A stretch of 64,000 nt of DNA from Armatimonadota bacterium. GTDB taxonomy: Bacteria; Armatimonadota; Fimbriimonadia; Fimbriimonadales; Fimbriimonadaceae. The stretch is from contig JACRPN010000004.1 in the NCBI GenBank assembly GCA_016223145.1, positions 120,704 to 184,703 on the forward strand, given 5' to 3'. The notes under the pieces are model-generated. The model was not told where the DNA came from. It searched no databases and worked only from the letters and a program-made list of their open reading frames with translations. Shown in pieces: positions 1-8,186 of this stretch. How positions within the stretch are numbered: the stretch's first letter is position 1; every line of letters starts with the position of its first letter. The position numbers and the translations under genes are program-made.

Positions 1-1
1 C

Positions 2-79
2 GATGAGGAGAAGATGCGGATCGACGGCAAGATCTTCGGCGGGTTCATCCGCGCCACCAAGCCAGGAGCCTCCGCGTGA
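2..79 (+). CDS. C-terminal tail of a truncated upstream gene
   Basis: An open frame enters from the left edge and gives 25 residues ending in [13 protein letters not shown] before TGA at 77-79. The stop overlaps the GTG start of the arsenite exporter, so the two genes are almost certainly co-transcribed and translationally coupled. Its place directly before an arsenite exporter and an arsenate reductase makes an arsenic-related enzyme plausible, for example an arsenite methyltransferase. The visible tail is too short to prove that. Confidence 0.6.
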   Translation, partial: DEEKMRIDGKIFGGFIRATKPGASA

Positions 80-1158
80 GCGATTCCAGAAAGCGTTTGG
101 GCCTCCTCGACAGGTTCCTGACCCTCTGGATCTTTCTGGCGATGGGCGCCGGCCTGCTGATCGGCAGACTGGCGCCCGACGTCGCCCGATCGATCGAGGG
201 CTCCTCGATCGGGACCACCAACGTGCCGCTGGCGATCGGGCTCATCCTGATGATGTATCCGCCGCTTGCGAAGGTCCGCTACGAGAAGCTCCGGGAGGTC
301 TTCGCCAACCGCAAACTCCTAACGCTGTCGCTCGTGCAGAACTGGGTGATCGGCCCGGTGCTCATGTTCACGTTGGCGGTTCTGCTGCTCCCCGATAAGC
401 CCGAGTACATGTCCGGGTTGATCCTAGTGGGGCTGGCACGCTGCATTGCGATGGTGCTTGTGTGGAACGACCTCGCCGACGGCGACCGCGAATACGCAGC
501 CGGTCTCGTCGCGATGAACTCCATCTTCCAGATGGTCTTCTTCAGCGTCTATGCGTGGGTCTTTGTAACGGCGCTGCCGCCCATGCTCGGCTTAAGGGGA
601 GCTGCCGTTCCGGTCAGCTTCTGGCAGATCGCGGGTTCGGTTTTGATCTACCTTGGCATTCCCTTCTTTGGCGGCATGGCGACGCGCTCGCTCGCCCTCA
701 GAACCAAGGGGGAGGAGTGGTACGTCAGTCGGTTCTTGCCAAGGATCGGCCCGCTCGCGCTGCTTTCCCTTCTGGCGACCATCGTGGTGATGTTCAGCCT
801 CAAGGGCAACATGATTCTCAGCATTCCCGCCGACGTGGGGCGGATCGCGCTTCCCCTTGCAGCCTATTTCGCCATCATGTTCTTCGTGAGTCTTGCCCTC
901 GCTCGAAAGTTTGGTGCGGACTACCCAAGGTCCGCTACACTCGCCTTTACGGCAAGCGGCAACAACTTCGAGCTTGCAATAGCGGTCGCCGTCTCGGTTT
1001 TCGGGATTCACAGCGGCCAGGCGCTTGCGGCAGTCGTTGGCCCGCTCGTCGAGGTGCCTGCGCTCATCCTGCTGGTCAACGCCTCGCTCGCTCTGGGACG
1101 CAAGTGGTTTGGGTGGAGGCCCGGCGCTGTTGCCGAGGCTCAAGGAACACAATCATGA
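76..1158 (+). CDS. acr3: ACR3-family arsenite efflux permease
   Basis: A 360-residue integral membrane protein with about ten hydrophobic segments, the usual ACR3 length. It exports As(III) from the cytoplasm using the proton gradient. The family signature [13 protein letters not shown] is visible, with the conserved cysteine at about residue 123; the late [15 protein letters not shown] segment is also typical of ACR3. The GTG start at 76 overlaps the preceding stop codon, and its own stop overlaps the ATG of the arsenate reductase (ATGA). This gives a tightly coupled ars operon. No ArsR gene is visible in the window; a regulator may lie further left. Confidence 0.93.
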   Translation: MSDSRKRLGLLDRFLTLWIFLAMGAGLLIGRLAPDVARSIEGSSIGTTNVPLAIGLILMMYPPLAKVRYEKLREVFANRKLLTLSLVQNWVIGPVLMFTLAVLLLPDKPEYMSGLILVGLARCIAMVLVWNDLADGDREYAAGLVAMNSIFQMVFFSVYAWVFVTALPPMLGLRGAAVPVSFWQIAGSVLIYLGIPFFGGMATRSLALRTKGEEWYVSRFLPRIGPLALLSLLATIVVMFSLKGNMILSIPADVGRIALPLAAYFAIMFFVSLALARKFGADYPRSATLAFTASGNNFELAIAVAVSVFGIHSGQALAAVVGPLVEVPALILLVNASLALGRKWFGWRPGAVAEAQGTQS

Positions 1159-1580
1159 CCGTTCTCTTTGTCTGCGTCCACAACTCGGGTCGTTCACAGA
1201 TGGCGGAGGCACTATTACGCCACCTTGCTGCCCGGCGCGGAATCGCCGTCGTCTCGACTTCGGCGGGCACGATGGGCGCGGGCTCGCTGAACCCCGCAGC
1301 CGTGCAGGCGATGGAGGAGATCGGGATTCCGATGGAGGGGCAACATCCTAAGCAGCTGAACCAGACCCTTGCCGACTCCGCCGATCGGATCATCTCGATG
1401 GGTTGCGGAGTCGACGCCGACGCGTGCCCAGCGCGGTTCTTGGTGACGGAGGATTGGGGGCTGGACGACCCGGCGGGCCAGCCCATCGAGGCGGTCAAGG
1501 CCATACGGGATCAGATTCGGGAGCGGATGGAAAAGCTGCTGGACGAAATTCAGCAGAAAAACCCTGAGAGACCACTTTAG
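1155..1580 (+). CDS. arsC: thioredoxin-coupled arsenate reductase, LMW phosphatase fold
   Basis: A 141-residue protein starting [19 protein letters not shown]. The CX5R phosphatase loop is at residues 7-13, and the resolving cysteines are at about 84 and 91 ([10 protein letters not shown]). That 7-residue spacing is expected of the thioredoxin-linked ArsC family of the Staphylococcus type, not the glutaredoxin-linked one. It reduces As(V) to As(III), which the ACR3 pump encoded just upstream then exports. The ATG overlaps the acr3 stop by 4 bases. The same frame is open far upstream inside acr3, but that extension is a shadow. Confidence 0.93.
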   Translation: MTVLFVCVHNSGRSQMAEALLRHLAARRGIAVVSTSAGTMGAGSLNPAAVQAMEEIGIPMEGQHPKQLNQTLADSADRIISMGCGVDADACPARFLVTEDWGLDDPAGQPIEAVKAIRDQIRERMEKLLDEIQQKNPERPL

Positions 1581-1612
1581 GTTTTGCCGCGCTGTGCCGA
1601 AAATTGCACCAA

Positions 1613-2668
1613 ATGGCACCGAAGCCCAAGAACCCAGCCCCCGCGCAACCCACTGAGAAGACCTGGCCCAAGGTCGGCCTCGCAATGCCCACCGTGGACA
1701 ACGCCGAGCAAGCTTGCCAGGCCATGGAGGCGTTCTTCAGGAGTTACCCAGGTGACGTCGTCTTTGCTGTGGTTGCGAATGGAACCGGAAAGCCGGATTT
1801 GAAGGCGCTCCGCGAGTTCGCGGGCAAGCATCCTGGGAAGGTCCTGCTCGACGAACGGACCGAGAACATCGGCTATGGGCAGGGGTGCAATGCGGGCCTT
1901 GGGGCACTTTGCGAGCGGGGCGACATCGAAGTCTACGGGGTCACCAACGACGATGTTCTGCCCGCAAGCACCTGCCTCACCGAGCTCGTCGGGGCGCTTC
2001 AGGAATTGGACGAGATGGGCCTGCGGCCCGGGCTGGTCGCGCCCGTCACCAACAACATCAGCGGCGGCCAGCAGCGCCACATCGGCGATTACTCCAGCCC
2101 GGAACAGATGGAAGCCCGGGCGACGGAGTGGTTTGCCAAGCATCACGAGGCCGCAACCCAAGCGATTCAGCTCAGAGGGCTTTTCTTGCTCATCCACCCA
2201 GAGCTTCTGGGGATTGTCGGGGGGTTCGACCCGCGCTTTGGGGTCGGCAACTTCGAGGACGACGATTTCAACCTGCGCGCCCGGCTGGCCGGCTTTTCGC
2301 TCTGGATCGCCGAAGGCGCGTTCCTTCACCACCACGGCTCCACCACCTTCAGGAAGCTCAACATCGACTACAAGGCCAACATCGAGCGCAACGCCGAGGC
2401 GTTCCTTCGAAAGTGGCGTTTGAACAAGCTCGATGAGTGGCCCGGGATGCTCACGGCGCCGGACGGCGTCGAGCTCTATTGCCCGCTCAGCGGCGAAGCA
2501 TCGGATTCGACCTTTAGGATTCGGCTGAACGGCGAATGGATCGACCTGATCGAGCAGGCCTCGGACGTTGAGTTCGCGGGATGGGTGGCGAGCAAGCTCT
2601 CCCAACAGCCACGCACCGCTAGCAAGGTGGTCGCAACGATCGTCCGGGAGCTGGAGGCGGCTGCGTGA
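1613..2668 (+). CDS. family 2-like glycosyltransferase
   Basis: A 351-residue soluble protein with a GT-A type fold. An early segment resembles the nucleotide-sugar start (KVGLAMPTVDNAEQ). VTNDDVLP stands where GT2 enzymes carry the DXD metal motif, and a later GGFDPRFGVGNFEDDDFNLRARLAG element matches the GT2 acceptor/ED region, followed by an HHHGSTTF segment. The frame can begin at TTG 1604, but ATG 1613 is preferred. It starts 32 bases after arsC, so it may be read through from the ars operon, though nothing links its job to arsenic. The acceptor and sugar are unknown. Confidence 0.8.
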   Translation: MAPKPKNPAPAQPTEKTWPKVGLAMPTVDNAEQACQAMEAFFRSYPGDVVFAVVANGTGKPDLKALREFAGKHPGKVLLDERTENIGYGQGCNAGLGALCERGDIEVYGVTNDDVLPASTCLTELVGALQELDEMGLRPGLVAPVTNNISGGQQRHIGDYSSPEQMEARATEWFAKHHEAATQAIQLRGLFLLIHPELLGIVGGFDPRFGVGNFEDDDFNLRARLAGFSLWIAEGAFLHHHGSTTFRKLNIDYKANIERNAEAFLRKWRLNKLDEWPGMLTAPDGVELYCPLSGEASDSTFRIRLNGEWIDLIEQASDVEFAGWVASKLSQQPRTASKVVATIVRELEAAA

Positions 2669-2689
2669 ACGGCGGAAGGTGAGCGGTCG

Positions 2690-2905
2690 ACGATGGGCGG
2701 TTGACAGTTGACGGTGAGCGGTGGGAGGGGACCGGCAGCATGCGCCTCATCCAAGCATTCAGCCCGTGCTACAGGTTCAATAGCCCAATGCCCTGAAGCT
2801 CCAATGCCCTAATGCCTCAATGCCTGCCCACCCGAACACCTGAAAACCTCACCAACCACCAACCAGCCAGCCAGCCACCAACCACCCCCCCTCCCCCCGA
2901 CGGGT
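2690..2905. repeat. intergenic low-complexity repeat tract
   Basis: The spacer between the glycosyltransferase and trkA-N holds short degenerate direct repeats. The first set is built on GGTGAGCGGT/GGTTGACAGT words (2690-2730). The second is built on AATGCCCT and AACACCTGAAAACCTCACC words (about 2787-2900). The latter is the reverse complement of the GGTGTTCAGG/GGTTTTCAGG words of the tract at 28373-28470, so the same family occurs in both orientations. I see no gene in it. Confidence 0.6.
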
Positions 2906-2922
2906 ATCCTCATCACCGCTCT

Positions 2923-3375
2923 ATGAAAGTGGTTGTTTTCGGCTGTGGAAGAACGGGCTCGAACCTTGCCCTCTCCCTCAGCAATCAGGGCCACGACGTT
3001 ACCGTCGTGGAACAAAACTCCTCCGCGATTGCCAGGCTCGGCACCCAGCATCGCTGTGAGGTCGTTATCGGCAGCGGGCTGGACTACGACGTCCTTGAAC
3101 GCGCAGGGATCGCCAATGCCGATGTGTTTTTCGCGCTCACCAGGGGAGACAACACAAACATCATGGCGGCGCAGATCGCAAAGCTCCGCTACAACTGCCC
3201 CAAGGTCTGCGTCAAGGTCGCCGATCCCCTGCGCGCCGACGCCTATCGCAAGCTCGGCTACTTCTGCGTGAACCCAAGCTCGCTCTCCGCGGGTCTGATG
3301 CTGGATTGGCTCCTGGACAACCCGTATCAGACGATCGACACCTACAACCGACTACCGAAGGAGCTCGAGGTTTAG
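2923..3375 (+). CDS. TrkA-N (RCK_N) domain K+ uptake regulatory protein
   Basis: A 150-residue protein consisting of a single Rossmann NAD-binding RCK_N domain (KVVVFGCGRTGSNLA at the N terminus). It lacks the C-terminal RCK_C domain. It binds nucleotide and gates a TrkH/KtrB-type potassium channel at the inner membrane face. The start is ATG 2923; an upstream frame extension (2812-2922) is encoded by low-complexity repeat DNA and is not credible. It is followed after 3 bases by a full-length TrkA, so the pair probably forms a heteromeric ring. The channel subunit is not in this window. Confidence 0.88.
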   Translation: MKVVVFGCGRTGSNLALSLSNQGHDVTVVEQNSSAIARLGTQHRCEVVIGSGLDYDVLERAGIANADVFFALTRGDNTNIMAAQIAKLRYNCPKVCVKVADPLRADAYRKLGYFCVNPSSLSAGLMLDWLLDNPYQTIDTYNRLPKELEV

Positions 3376-3378
3376 GCC

Positions 3379-4047
3379 ATGTATGTGATTCTTGTTGGGG
3401 GCGGCAACGTGGGGCTCCAGTTGGCCAAGCGGCTGAACGCCGCGGGCAACGAAGTGCTCCTGATCGAAAAGGACAGCCAGCAATCGGAGCGGCTTCGCCA
3501 CATCCTCGGGGATGAGAACGTCATGGTCGGCGACGGCTGTGAAATGGCCACCCAGAAGGTGTCCGGCTTTGGGAGGGCCGATGTCGTGGTGGCGGTGACC
3601 GGCGAAGACGAGGACAACATGGTCGTCTGCCAGATGGCCAAGTCGGTATGGAACGTGGAGCGGGTGCTCGCGCGCGTGAACGACCCGGACCACGAAGAGC
3701 TGTTCCGGAAGACCGGTATCGACGAGACCGTCAGCGCGACCAGCATCATCTACAGCCTTCTTGAGCAGCAAATCTCACCCGACACCCTGTTGCCGGTCGG
3801 TGCGTTGGCTCGCGGAAACTATGAGATCGTCGAGATCGAGCTCAGCTCGCGCTCGCCGGTCGCAGGCAAGTCGCTGCGGGAACTGGAGCTGCCGCCCAAG
3901 ACCAATGTGATCTGGGTGCTGCGAGGGGAGCAGGGCCACGGAGTCACCGGCGACACTCGGTTTGAGGCCGGGGACATGGTGGTGGCGCTCGTGCCGAGAG
4001 AGCACGCCGAGTCCTTGCGAATGCTGATGGCGCCGATCCGGCACTGA
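3379..4047 (+). CDS. trkA: TrkA potassium uptake regulator (RCK_N + RCK_C)
   Basis: A 222-residue protein. The RCK_N domain (MYVILVGGGNVGLQLAKRL, acidic end of strand 2 at LLIEKD) covers about residues 1-135. The RCK_C domain covers about 140-222 (YEIVEIELSSRSPVAGKSLREL). It regulates K+ uptake by sensing NAD(H) or nucleotide. It lies 3 bases downstream of the single-domain TrkA-N gene, clearly the same operon. The two genes look like a diverged duplication with loss of the C-terminal domain in the first. Confidence 0.9.
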   Translation: MYVILVGGGNVGLQLAKRLNAAGNEVLLIEKDSQQSERLRHILGDENVMVGDGCEMATQKVSGFGRADVVVAVTGEDEDNMVVCQMAKSVWNVERVLARVNDPDHEELFRKTGIDETVSATSIIYSLLEQQISPDTLLPVGALARGNYEIVEIELSSRSPVAGKSLRELELPPKTNVIWVLRGEQGHGVTGDTRFEAGDMVVALVPREHAESLRMLMAPIRH

Positions 4048-4107
4048 GGCTTGGAGCGTTTCGGGCGCCGTTTGGGCCGCCTGCAACGTATGTGCTACGG
4101 TGCATCG

Positions 4108-4623
4108 ATGACAAAACTTCTGGCTCTCATTCTGATGTTTGCCTCTCTTCCCTTTGCCGTCGCGCAATCCGGTCCCCACGCAGAAGCCCTTAAGAAGCTG
4201 AACTTCCTGGTCGGCAAATGGACCTCGACCGAAACCGCCAAGCGCCCAGGGGCCCCGGACGTGGAATTCACCCTTCACGGCGTGAACGAATGGGCTGTGG
4301 GAGGCACGATGCTCCAGATCATCGAGAGCTTTGAGATTCCTGGCGCGGGAACGCGGCACAACCACATCCTGATGGGCTACGACGCCCGCGAGAAGAAATA
4401 CACCACTTACTGGTTCACGAACGGTTCTGGGAGGCCGATCGTGTTCTCAGGGGACTTTGAGGGCTCGAATCTGGTGCTCACCCAGTCGGAAACCGCCTCC
4501 AATGCCCAGGTGCTTCGGATCGTGTACCGCCCAAAGAACGAGAAGGAAATCGACGCGGAACTCCAGGTCAAGGTCGGCGACAAGTTCGAGCCTCGCACCG
4601 TGGCAAAGTACGTGAAGGATTGA
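4108..4623 (+). CDS. secreted DUF1579-like hypothetical protein
   Basis: 171 residues with a clear Sec signal peptide (MTKLLALILMFASLPFAVAQ). A small beta-rich domain follows, starting ALKKLNFLVGKWTSTE. The FLVGKW opening and the length resemble DUF1579-type lipocalin-like proteins, whose function is unknown. ATG 4108 is preferred over the TTG at 4051 because the signal peptide begins there. It lies 60 bases after trkA on the same strand. The assignment to the family is by eye. Confidence 0.7.
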   Translation: MTKLLALILMFASLPFAVAQSGPHAEALKKLNFLVGKWTSTETAKRPGAPDVEFTLHGVNEWAVGGTMLQIIESFEIPGAGTRHNHILMGYDAREKKYTTYWFTNGSGRPIVFSGDFEGSNLVLTQSETASNAQVLRIVYRPKNEKEIDAELQVKVGDKFEPRTVAKYVKD

Positions 4624-4700
4624 CAGATAGAGGGACCAAGGGACAAAGGGACTGAGAGACAAAGGGACAGAGGGACAGAGGGACAAAGGCTGCGATCACC
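4624..4700. repeat. GGGACAAAGGGACAGA low-complexity repeat tract
   Basis: About seven tandem degenerate copies of an 8-10 base word of the form GGGACAAA / GGGACAGA directly follow the stop codon of the secreted-protein gene. The same words occur at 30955-31010 (intergenic) and, in frame, inside the C-terminal carB gene (11003-11239). Confidence 0.75.
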
Positions 4701-4760
4701 CTTAGCTCATCTCCATTCGCCCATCGCACTTCGCGCTTCGCCTTCCTCAGTTTCTCCTAG

Positions 4761-4779
4761 GGCAGACACTCAGTCTGCC
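4761..4779. repeat. hairpin repeat GGCAGAC-actca-GTCTGCC
   Basis: A perfect 7-bp inverted repeat with a 5-base loop. A near-identical copy is at 31024-31042, with one G:T-compatible base change in the left arm and loop tctca. It belongs to the set of small dispersed hairpins seen across the intergenic regions. Confidence 0.65.
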
Positions 4780-4824
4780 TTGTCCCCTCGGCCATCAGGC
4801 GACGGAGGCCCCCCAAAAAGCGGG

Positions 4825-4854
4825 GAGGCAGGAGCCTCTTCAGGATCCTGCCTC
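4825..4854. repeat. 9-bp inverted repeat, GAGGCAGGA arms
   Basis: GAGGCAGGA (4825-4833) pairs with TCCTGCCTC (4846-4854). It overlaps the stop codon of the small minus-strand gene ending at 4840. It may act as that gene's transcription end or simply be another dispersed hairpin; there is no strong T tract. Confidence 0.45.
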
Positions 4855-5064
4855 TTTCAGCCCTGCCTGCGGACTTTCGGCCTCGAAAAGATGTATCGAG
4901 GGATGTTTTCTATGATTGCTTTGCGTTGCGCAGTATTCAGCCAGTTTCCGCAGTGCCGATTCCGTGGTGGGGTCGATCCCGTGCGGGCTCATGAGACACA
5001 TGACCAGCAACGAGTACGCCTCCTCCTCGGTGAGCTGCAACCCCGCCTGCGTTGATTCAGGCAT
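4840..5064 (-). CDS. small hypothetical acidic protein
   Basis: A 74-residue protein, MPESTQAGLQLTEEEAYSLL..., with helical, acidic character and no signal peptide. The start at ATG 5064 is supported by a strong GGAGGT ribosome binding site 5 bases upstream; the frame also has a GTG at 5070 that would sit inside that site. I do not recognise the family. The C terminus runs into a hairpin repeat (4825-4854), so the last few residues may derive from repeat DNA. Confidence 0.6.
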   Translation of the reverse strand: MPESTQAGLQLTEEEAYSLLVMCLMSPHGIDPTTESALRKLAEYCATQSNHRKHPSIHLFEAESPQAGLKEAGS

Positions 5065-5254
5065 GGCCACCTCCGAGGTACCGCTGACTCTTGATTAGAC
5101 GGGAATCGTCCGAAAAAGTTCCTTAGGGGATTTCCGCTTTCGCAGCAATTCCCGGGAACCCGGCGATGTTACCAAAGGTTGGGGTGAAGGTGCTTGGCCA
5201 CCCACACCCAGACGATGGCGCCGCCACAACCGCAAGGCCCTCCACAAACCGCAC

Positions 5255-6430
5255 ATGAGCAACTCACCCAGCCCCAAAAACGCCCCCCGGTATACTCCCG
5301 AAGTGCCGACCGGCGAATATCTGCAATATGGCGGGCAAGCCATCATCGAAGGGGTCATGATGCGCTCCCCGCGCCATGTGGCCGTCGCGGTCATGGCGCC
5401 TGACGGCGAGATCATCCTCCAGTGCGAGCCGATCGAAAAGACCTGGATCGGACGTCAGAAATGGCTCTTCAAGCCGTTTCTGAGGGGCACCTGGGCCCTT
5501 CTCGACGCGATGACCCTTGGCGTCCGGGCGATGAAATTCGCTTCCAAGGTCCTCCTCGACCCCAAGTACGAGGAGTACAACAACCCGAAGGCTGCGGCTG
5601 AAAAAGCCAAGGCCGCGGCGGCCGCGGAGTCCTTGCCGGCGGAAGCCGTCATAGCCACGGGTACGGGTACCGAAGCCGCCGCAGGCTCAGCTCCAGCGCC
5701 TCAAGACCACCAAGTTGCCAAGGCCAACGACAAGATCCAGGGCACGATCGTCGGCGTGACCATTCTGGTCAGTCTGGTCTTCGCTTTTGGGCTATTCCAT
5801 TACTTGCCGAATCTGATCGCTGCCTCCATGAAGGGCCGGGGCGTCTCCAACCCGATCCACATCAACCTGGTCACGGAGGCCGTCAAGTTCACTTTCTTCT
5901 TTGGCTATGTGATCCTAATCTCCCAGCTACCGGACATCAAGCGTGTCTTTCAGTTCCACGGCGCGGAGCACAAGGCGATCAACACCCTTGAGGCCGAGCA
6001 AGAACTGACCATCGAGAACTGCAAGCTACAGACACGGCTTCACCCGCGATGCGGCACCAGCTTCATGGTGATCGTGCTGATCGTCGGGGCGATCATCTTC
6101 ACCTTTATGCCAAAGCCCGAGATTGCTGGGAGTCTGGTGCTCACCTCAATAGCCCGCGTTCTGGTCGAGATTCCCGTGTTGCCGATCATTGCGGGAATCA
6201 GCTACGAAATCATCCGCTTTGCGGGCCGGATGCGCAACAGCACCTTGGTGATGGCGCTCTTGAGGCCCGGGCTCTGGACGCAGCTCATCACCACGCGCGA
6301 GCCGGATGAATCGCAAATTCAGGTGGCGCTGGCCTCGTTGAAGGCCGTCGTGGAAGCCGAGCAGGCGTTGAAGGCGCAAGCCGAAACACCCGCGACCGAG
6401 ATGGCGTTTGAGGCTGCGGCAGCGAGCTGA
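5255..6430 (+). CDS. DUF1385 (YqhQ-like) membrane protein
   Basis: 391 residues. The family signature is clear: YGGQAIIEGVMMRSPRHVAVAV near the N terminus, and FHGAEHKAINTLE plus HPRCGTSFMVIV after the membrane segments. Three to four hydrophobic helices lie between about residues 165 and 340. An alanine-rich linker (about 110-155) is longer than usual, and a charged tail follows. The biochemical function of the family is not settled, so none is claimed. No good ribosome binding site is visible before ATG 5255. It stands alone between divergent and convergent neighbours. Confidence 0.85.
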   Translation: MSNSPSPKNAPRYTPEVPTGEYLQYGGQAIIEGVMMRSPRHVAVAVMAPDGEIILQCEPIEKTWIGRQKWLFKPFLRGTWALLDAMTLGVRAMKFASKVLLDPKYEEYNNPKAAAEKAKAAAAAESLPAEAVIATGTGTEAAAGSAPAPQDHQVAKANDKIQGTIVGVTILVSLVFAFGLFHYLPNLIAASMKGRGVSNPIHINLVTEAVKFTFFFGYVILISQLPDIKRVFQFHGAEHKAINTLEAEQELTIENCKLQTRLHPRCGTSFMVIVLIVGAIIFTFMPKPEIAGSLVLTSIARVLVEIPVLPIIAGISYEIIRFAGRMRNSTLVMALLRPGLWTQLITTREPDESQIQVALASLKAVVEAEQALKAQAETPATEMAFEAAAAS

Positions 6431-6549
6431 GGAAGACCTAAGGGGTTGAGGTCGGGACGGGTAATGGCCTCTCCACCCCCACCTTCTTCGCCGTTCTCAC
6501 CACTCCCACAACCCTCACCATTTCCTCATCCCAACGTCCCTTCACCTCG

Positions 6550-7305
6550 CTAGCGCGCTGCCCCCATCCGGCCGAGGAGCGCGTGGTCGGTCCAGTCGAG
6601 GGAAATGGGAGAGACCGCGACGAAGCCGTTGGTCACGGCGTGAACATCGGTGCCGGGCTGCTCCACGTCCATGACCACTGCGCCGCCCTGCCAGTAGTAG
6701 GGCCGGCCCCAGGGGTCGAGGCGCCGTTCCACGCGGTCCTGGTAGACCCTCTGCCCCATACCCACGATCTTGTGTCCTTGAAGCTCGGGATAGGCGATCG
6801 CCGGAACGTTGATGTTCAGGAACGTCAGTGGATTGCGGGGCAGACCGAGCAGCATCTCAAGGTTTTCGCTGAACCATCGGGTCCCCGTCTCGAAGTGGTA
6901 GGGGGCGTCGAGCACGAAGATCGCCATGCTGAGCGAGATCGAGAAAATCCCGTTGATCGTGCCCTCCATCGCACCGGCGACGGTGCCCGAGTAGGTGACG
7001 TCGAACCCAAGATTGGGACCGTTGTTGATGCCGCTGAGCACCAGGTCGCAACCATCCGGGTAGGCAATGGTCAGGCCGACGTTCACGCAGTCCACGGGCA
7101 TCCCGTTGACCTCATAGGCCTCGAAGTCCTCAATACTGGCCTTCTTGACGCGCAGGGGCTCGCGAAGGGTCATGCCGTGGGCACAGGCGCTCCGCTCGCG
7201 ATCGGGAGCGACCAGTTTCACCTCTCCGAACTGCCTGGCGGCGTGGGCGAAATGAAGCAATCCGTCGGCCCGGATGCCGTCGTCGTTGGTGATGAGAATC
7301 CGCAT
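6550..7305 (-). CDS. surE: 5'/3'-nucleotidase SurE
   Basis: 251 residues, the normal SurE length. The metal-binding NDDGI motif is at residues 7-11 (MRILITNDDGI), with the further conserved LSGINNGPNLGFDVTYSGTVAGAMEG segment. It dephosphorylates nucleoside 5'- and 3'-monophosphates (survival protein family). The start is ATG 7305; a longer open frame to 7350 lacks support. It is convergent with the DUF1385 gene and divergent from the VanZ-like gene, with about 80 bases between the two start codons. Confidence 0.95.
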   Translation of the reverse strand: MRILITNDDGIRADGLLHFAHAARQFGEVKLVAPDRERSACAHGMTLREPLRVKKASIEDFEAYEVNGMPVDCVNVGLTIAYPDGCDLVLSGINNGPNLGFDVTYSGTVAGAMEGTINGIFSISLSMAIFVLDAPYHFETGTRWFSENLEMLLGLPRNPLTFLNINVPAIAYPELQGHKIVGMGQRVYQDRVERRLDPWGRPYYWQGGAVVMDVEQPGTDVHAVTNGFVAVSPISLDWTDHALLGRMGAAR

Positions 7306-7387
7306 AAGTGTCGCCCGTGGAGGTTCAGAGCTTACCGGCTCGGCGCCCAATGGAACCGGCGCCGGGCGTTGGAGGTTTAATCTGCTC

Positions 7388-8155
7388 GTGCTGGCCTATC
7401 TGCGAACCGTCGTGCCCGGATTGGTTCTGTGGGGGCTGCTCTGGAAAGTCGACGGGCGCCCCTATTCGGCGCTTCCTTGGCTGATGGGGGCTGGGCTGAT
7501 CGTGTGGATGGGGGTGCTCCAGACCCTTCGCAGCATGCGGTACGGCTTTCTCGCAGGACTCTCACAGGCCTCCGGAATCTGGGCGCTCTGGAAGGTCACA
7601 GACTCCGCCACAGGGCCGGCCCTTACCGGGAGCTCGCTTTCGCACAAGGTCCTTCCTCTGGCTGCGGCCGCATTCGTCGTCTCCGTCCTCCTTCTCCTTC
7701 GCGCTTGGCCGAGCAAGGAAAAGAAGGTGCTCTACTGGCTGCTTTTCGTGCTGGCGGCGATGCTGATCATCGGCATGCTGAGCGGCTCTACGGGCGCCGG
7801 GGGTTCGGTCGTGCGTTGGCTCATCGACACCTTTCATTGGGATTGGCCCACGGCGAAGAAGGTGGTCTTCATCGGGCGGAAGTGCGTCCATTTCATCTTT
7901 TACGGGCTCGCGGCATACGGCGGATTCTGGTCCGCCTGGCACGCGAAGATGGGGCGAGAGACCTGTGCGGCCTTCGGTCTGGGAACGGCGCTTTTCCTGG
8001 GAGCCTTCGACGAATCGAGGCAGTTCCTGGCGATCGGGCGCACCGGCTCGGCCTGGGACGTTGGAATCGACATGTGCGGCGCGGCATTCTTCTCGTGGAT
8101 CGCCTTTCTCATCGCAAAGAGAGCCGAAAGCAACCGAACGGCCTCGGCGACGTAA
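7388..8155 (+). CDS. VanZ-like family membrane protein
   Basis: About 255 residues with six or seven hydrophobic segments. The VanZ signature is near the C terminus: FDESRQFLAIGRTGSAWDVGIDMCGA, matching the usual D-E-x-x-Q...R-x-G-x-x-D-V-x-x-D arrangement. The start is uncertain. GGAGGT at 7371-7376 stands 11 bases before GTG 7388 and 5 bases before an in-frame CTG at 7382. The longer frame starting at 7274 overlaps surE and is unlikely. The function of VanZ-like proteins outside teicoplanin resistance is unclear. Confidence 0.78.
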   Translation: MLAYLRTVVPGLVLWGLLWKVDGRPYSALPWLMGAGLIVWMGVLQTLRSMRYGFLAGLSQASGIWALWKVTDSATGPALTGSSLSHKVLPLAAAAFVVSVLLLLRAWPSKEKKVLYWLLFVLAAMLIIGMLSGSTGAGGSVVRWLIDTFHWDWPTAKKVVFIGRKCVHFIFYGLAAYGGFWSAWHAKMGRETCAAFGLGTALFLGAFDESRQFLAIGRTGSAWDVGIDMCGAAFFSWIAFLIAKRAESNRTASAT

Positions 8156-8186
8156 GCTAATATGGACGCAAGTCCGAGGTCGAACC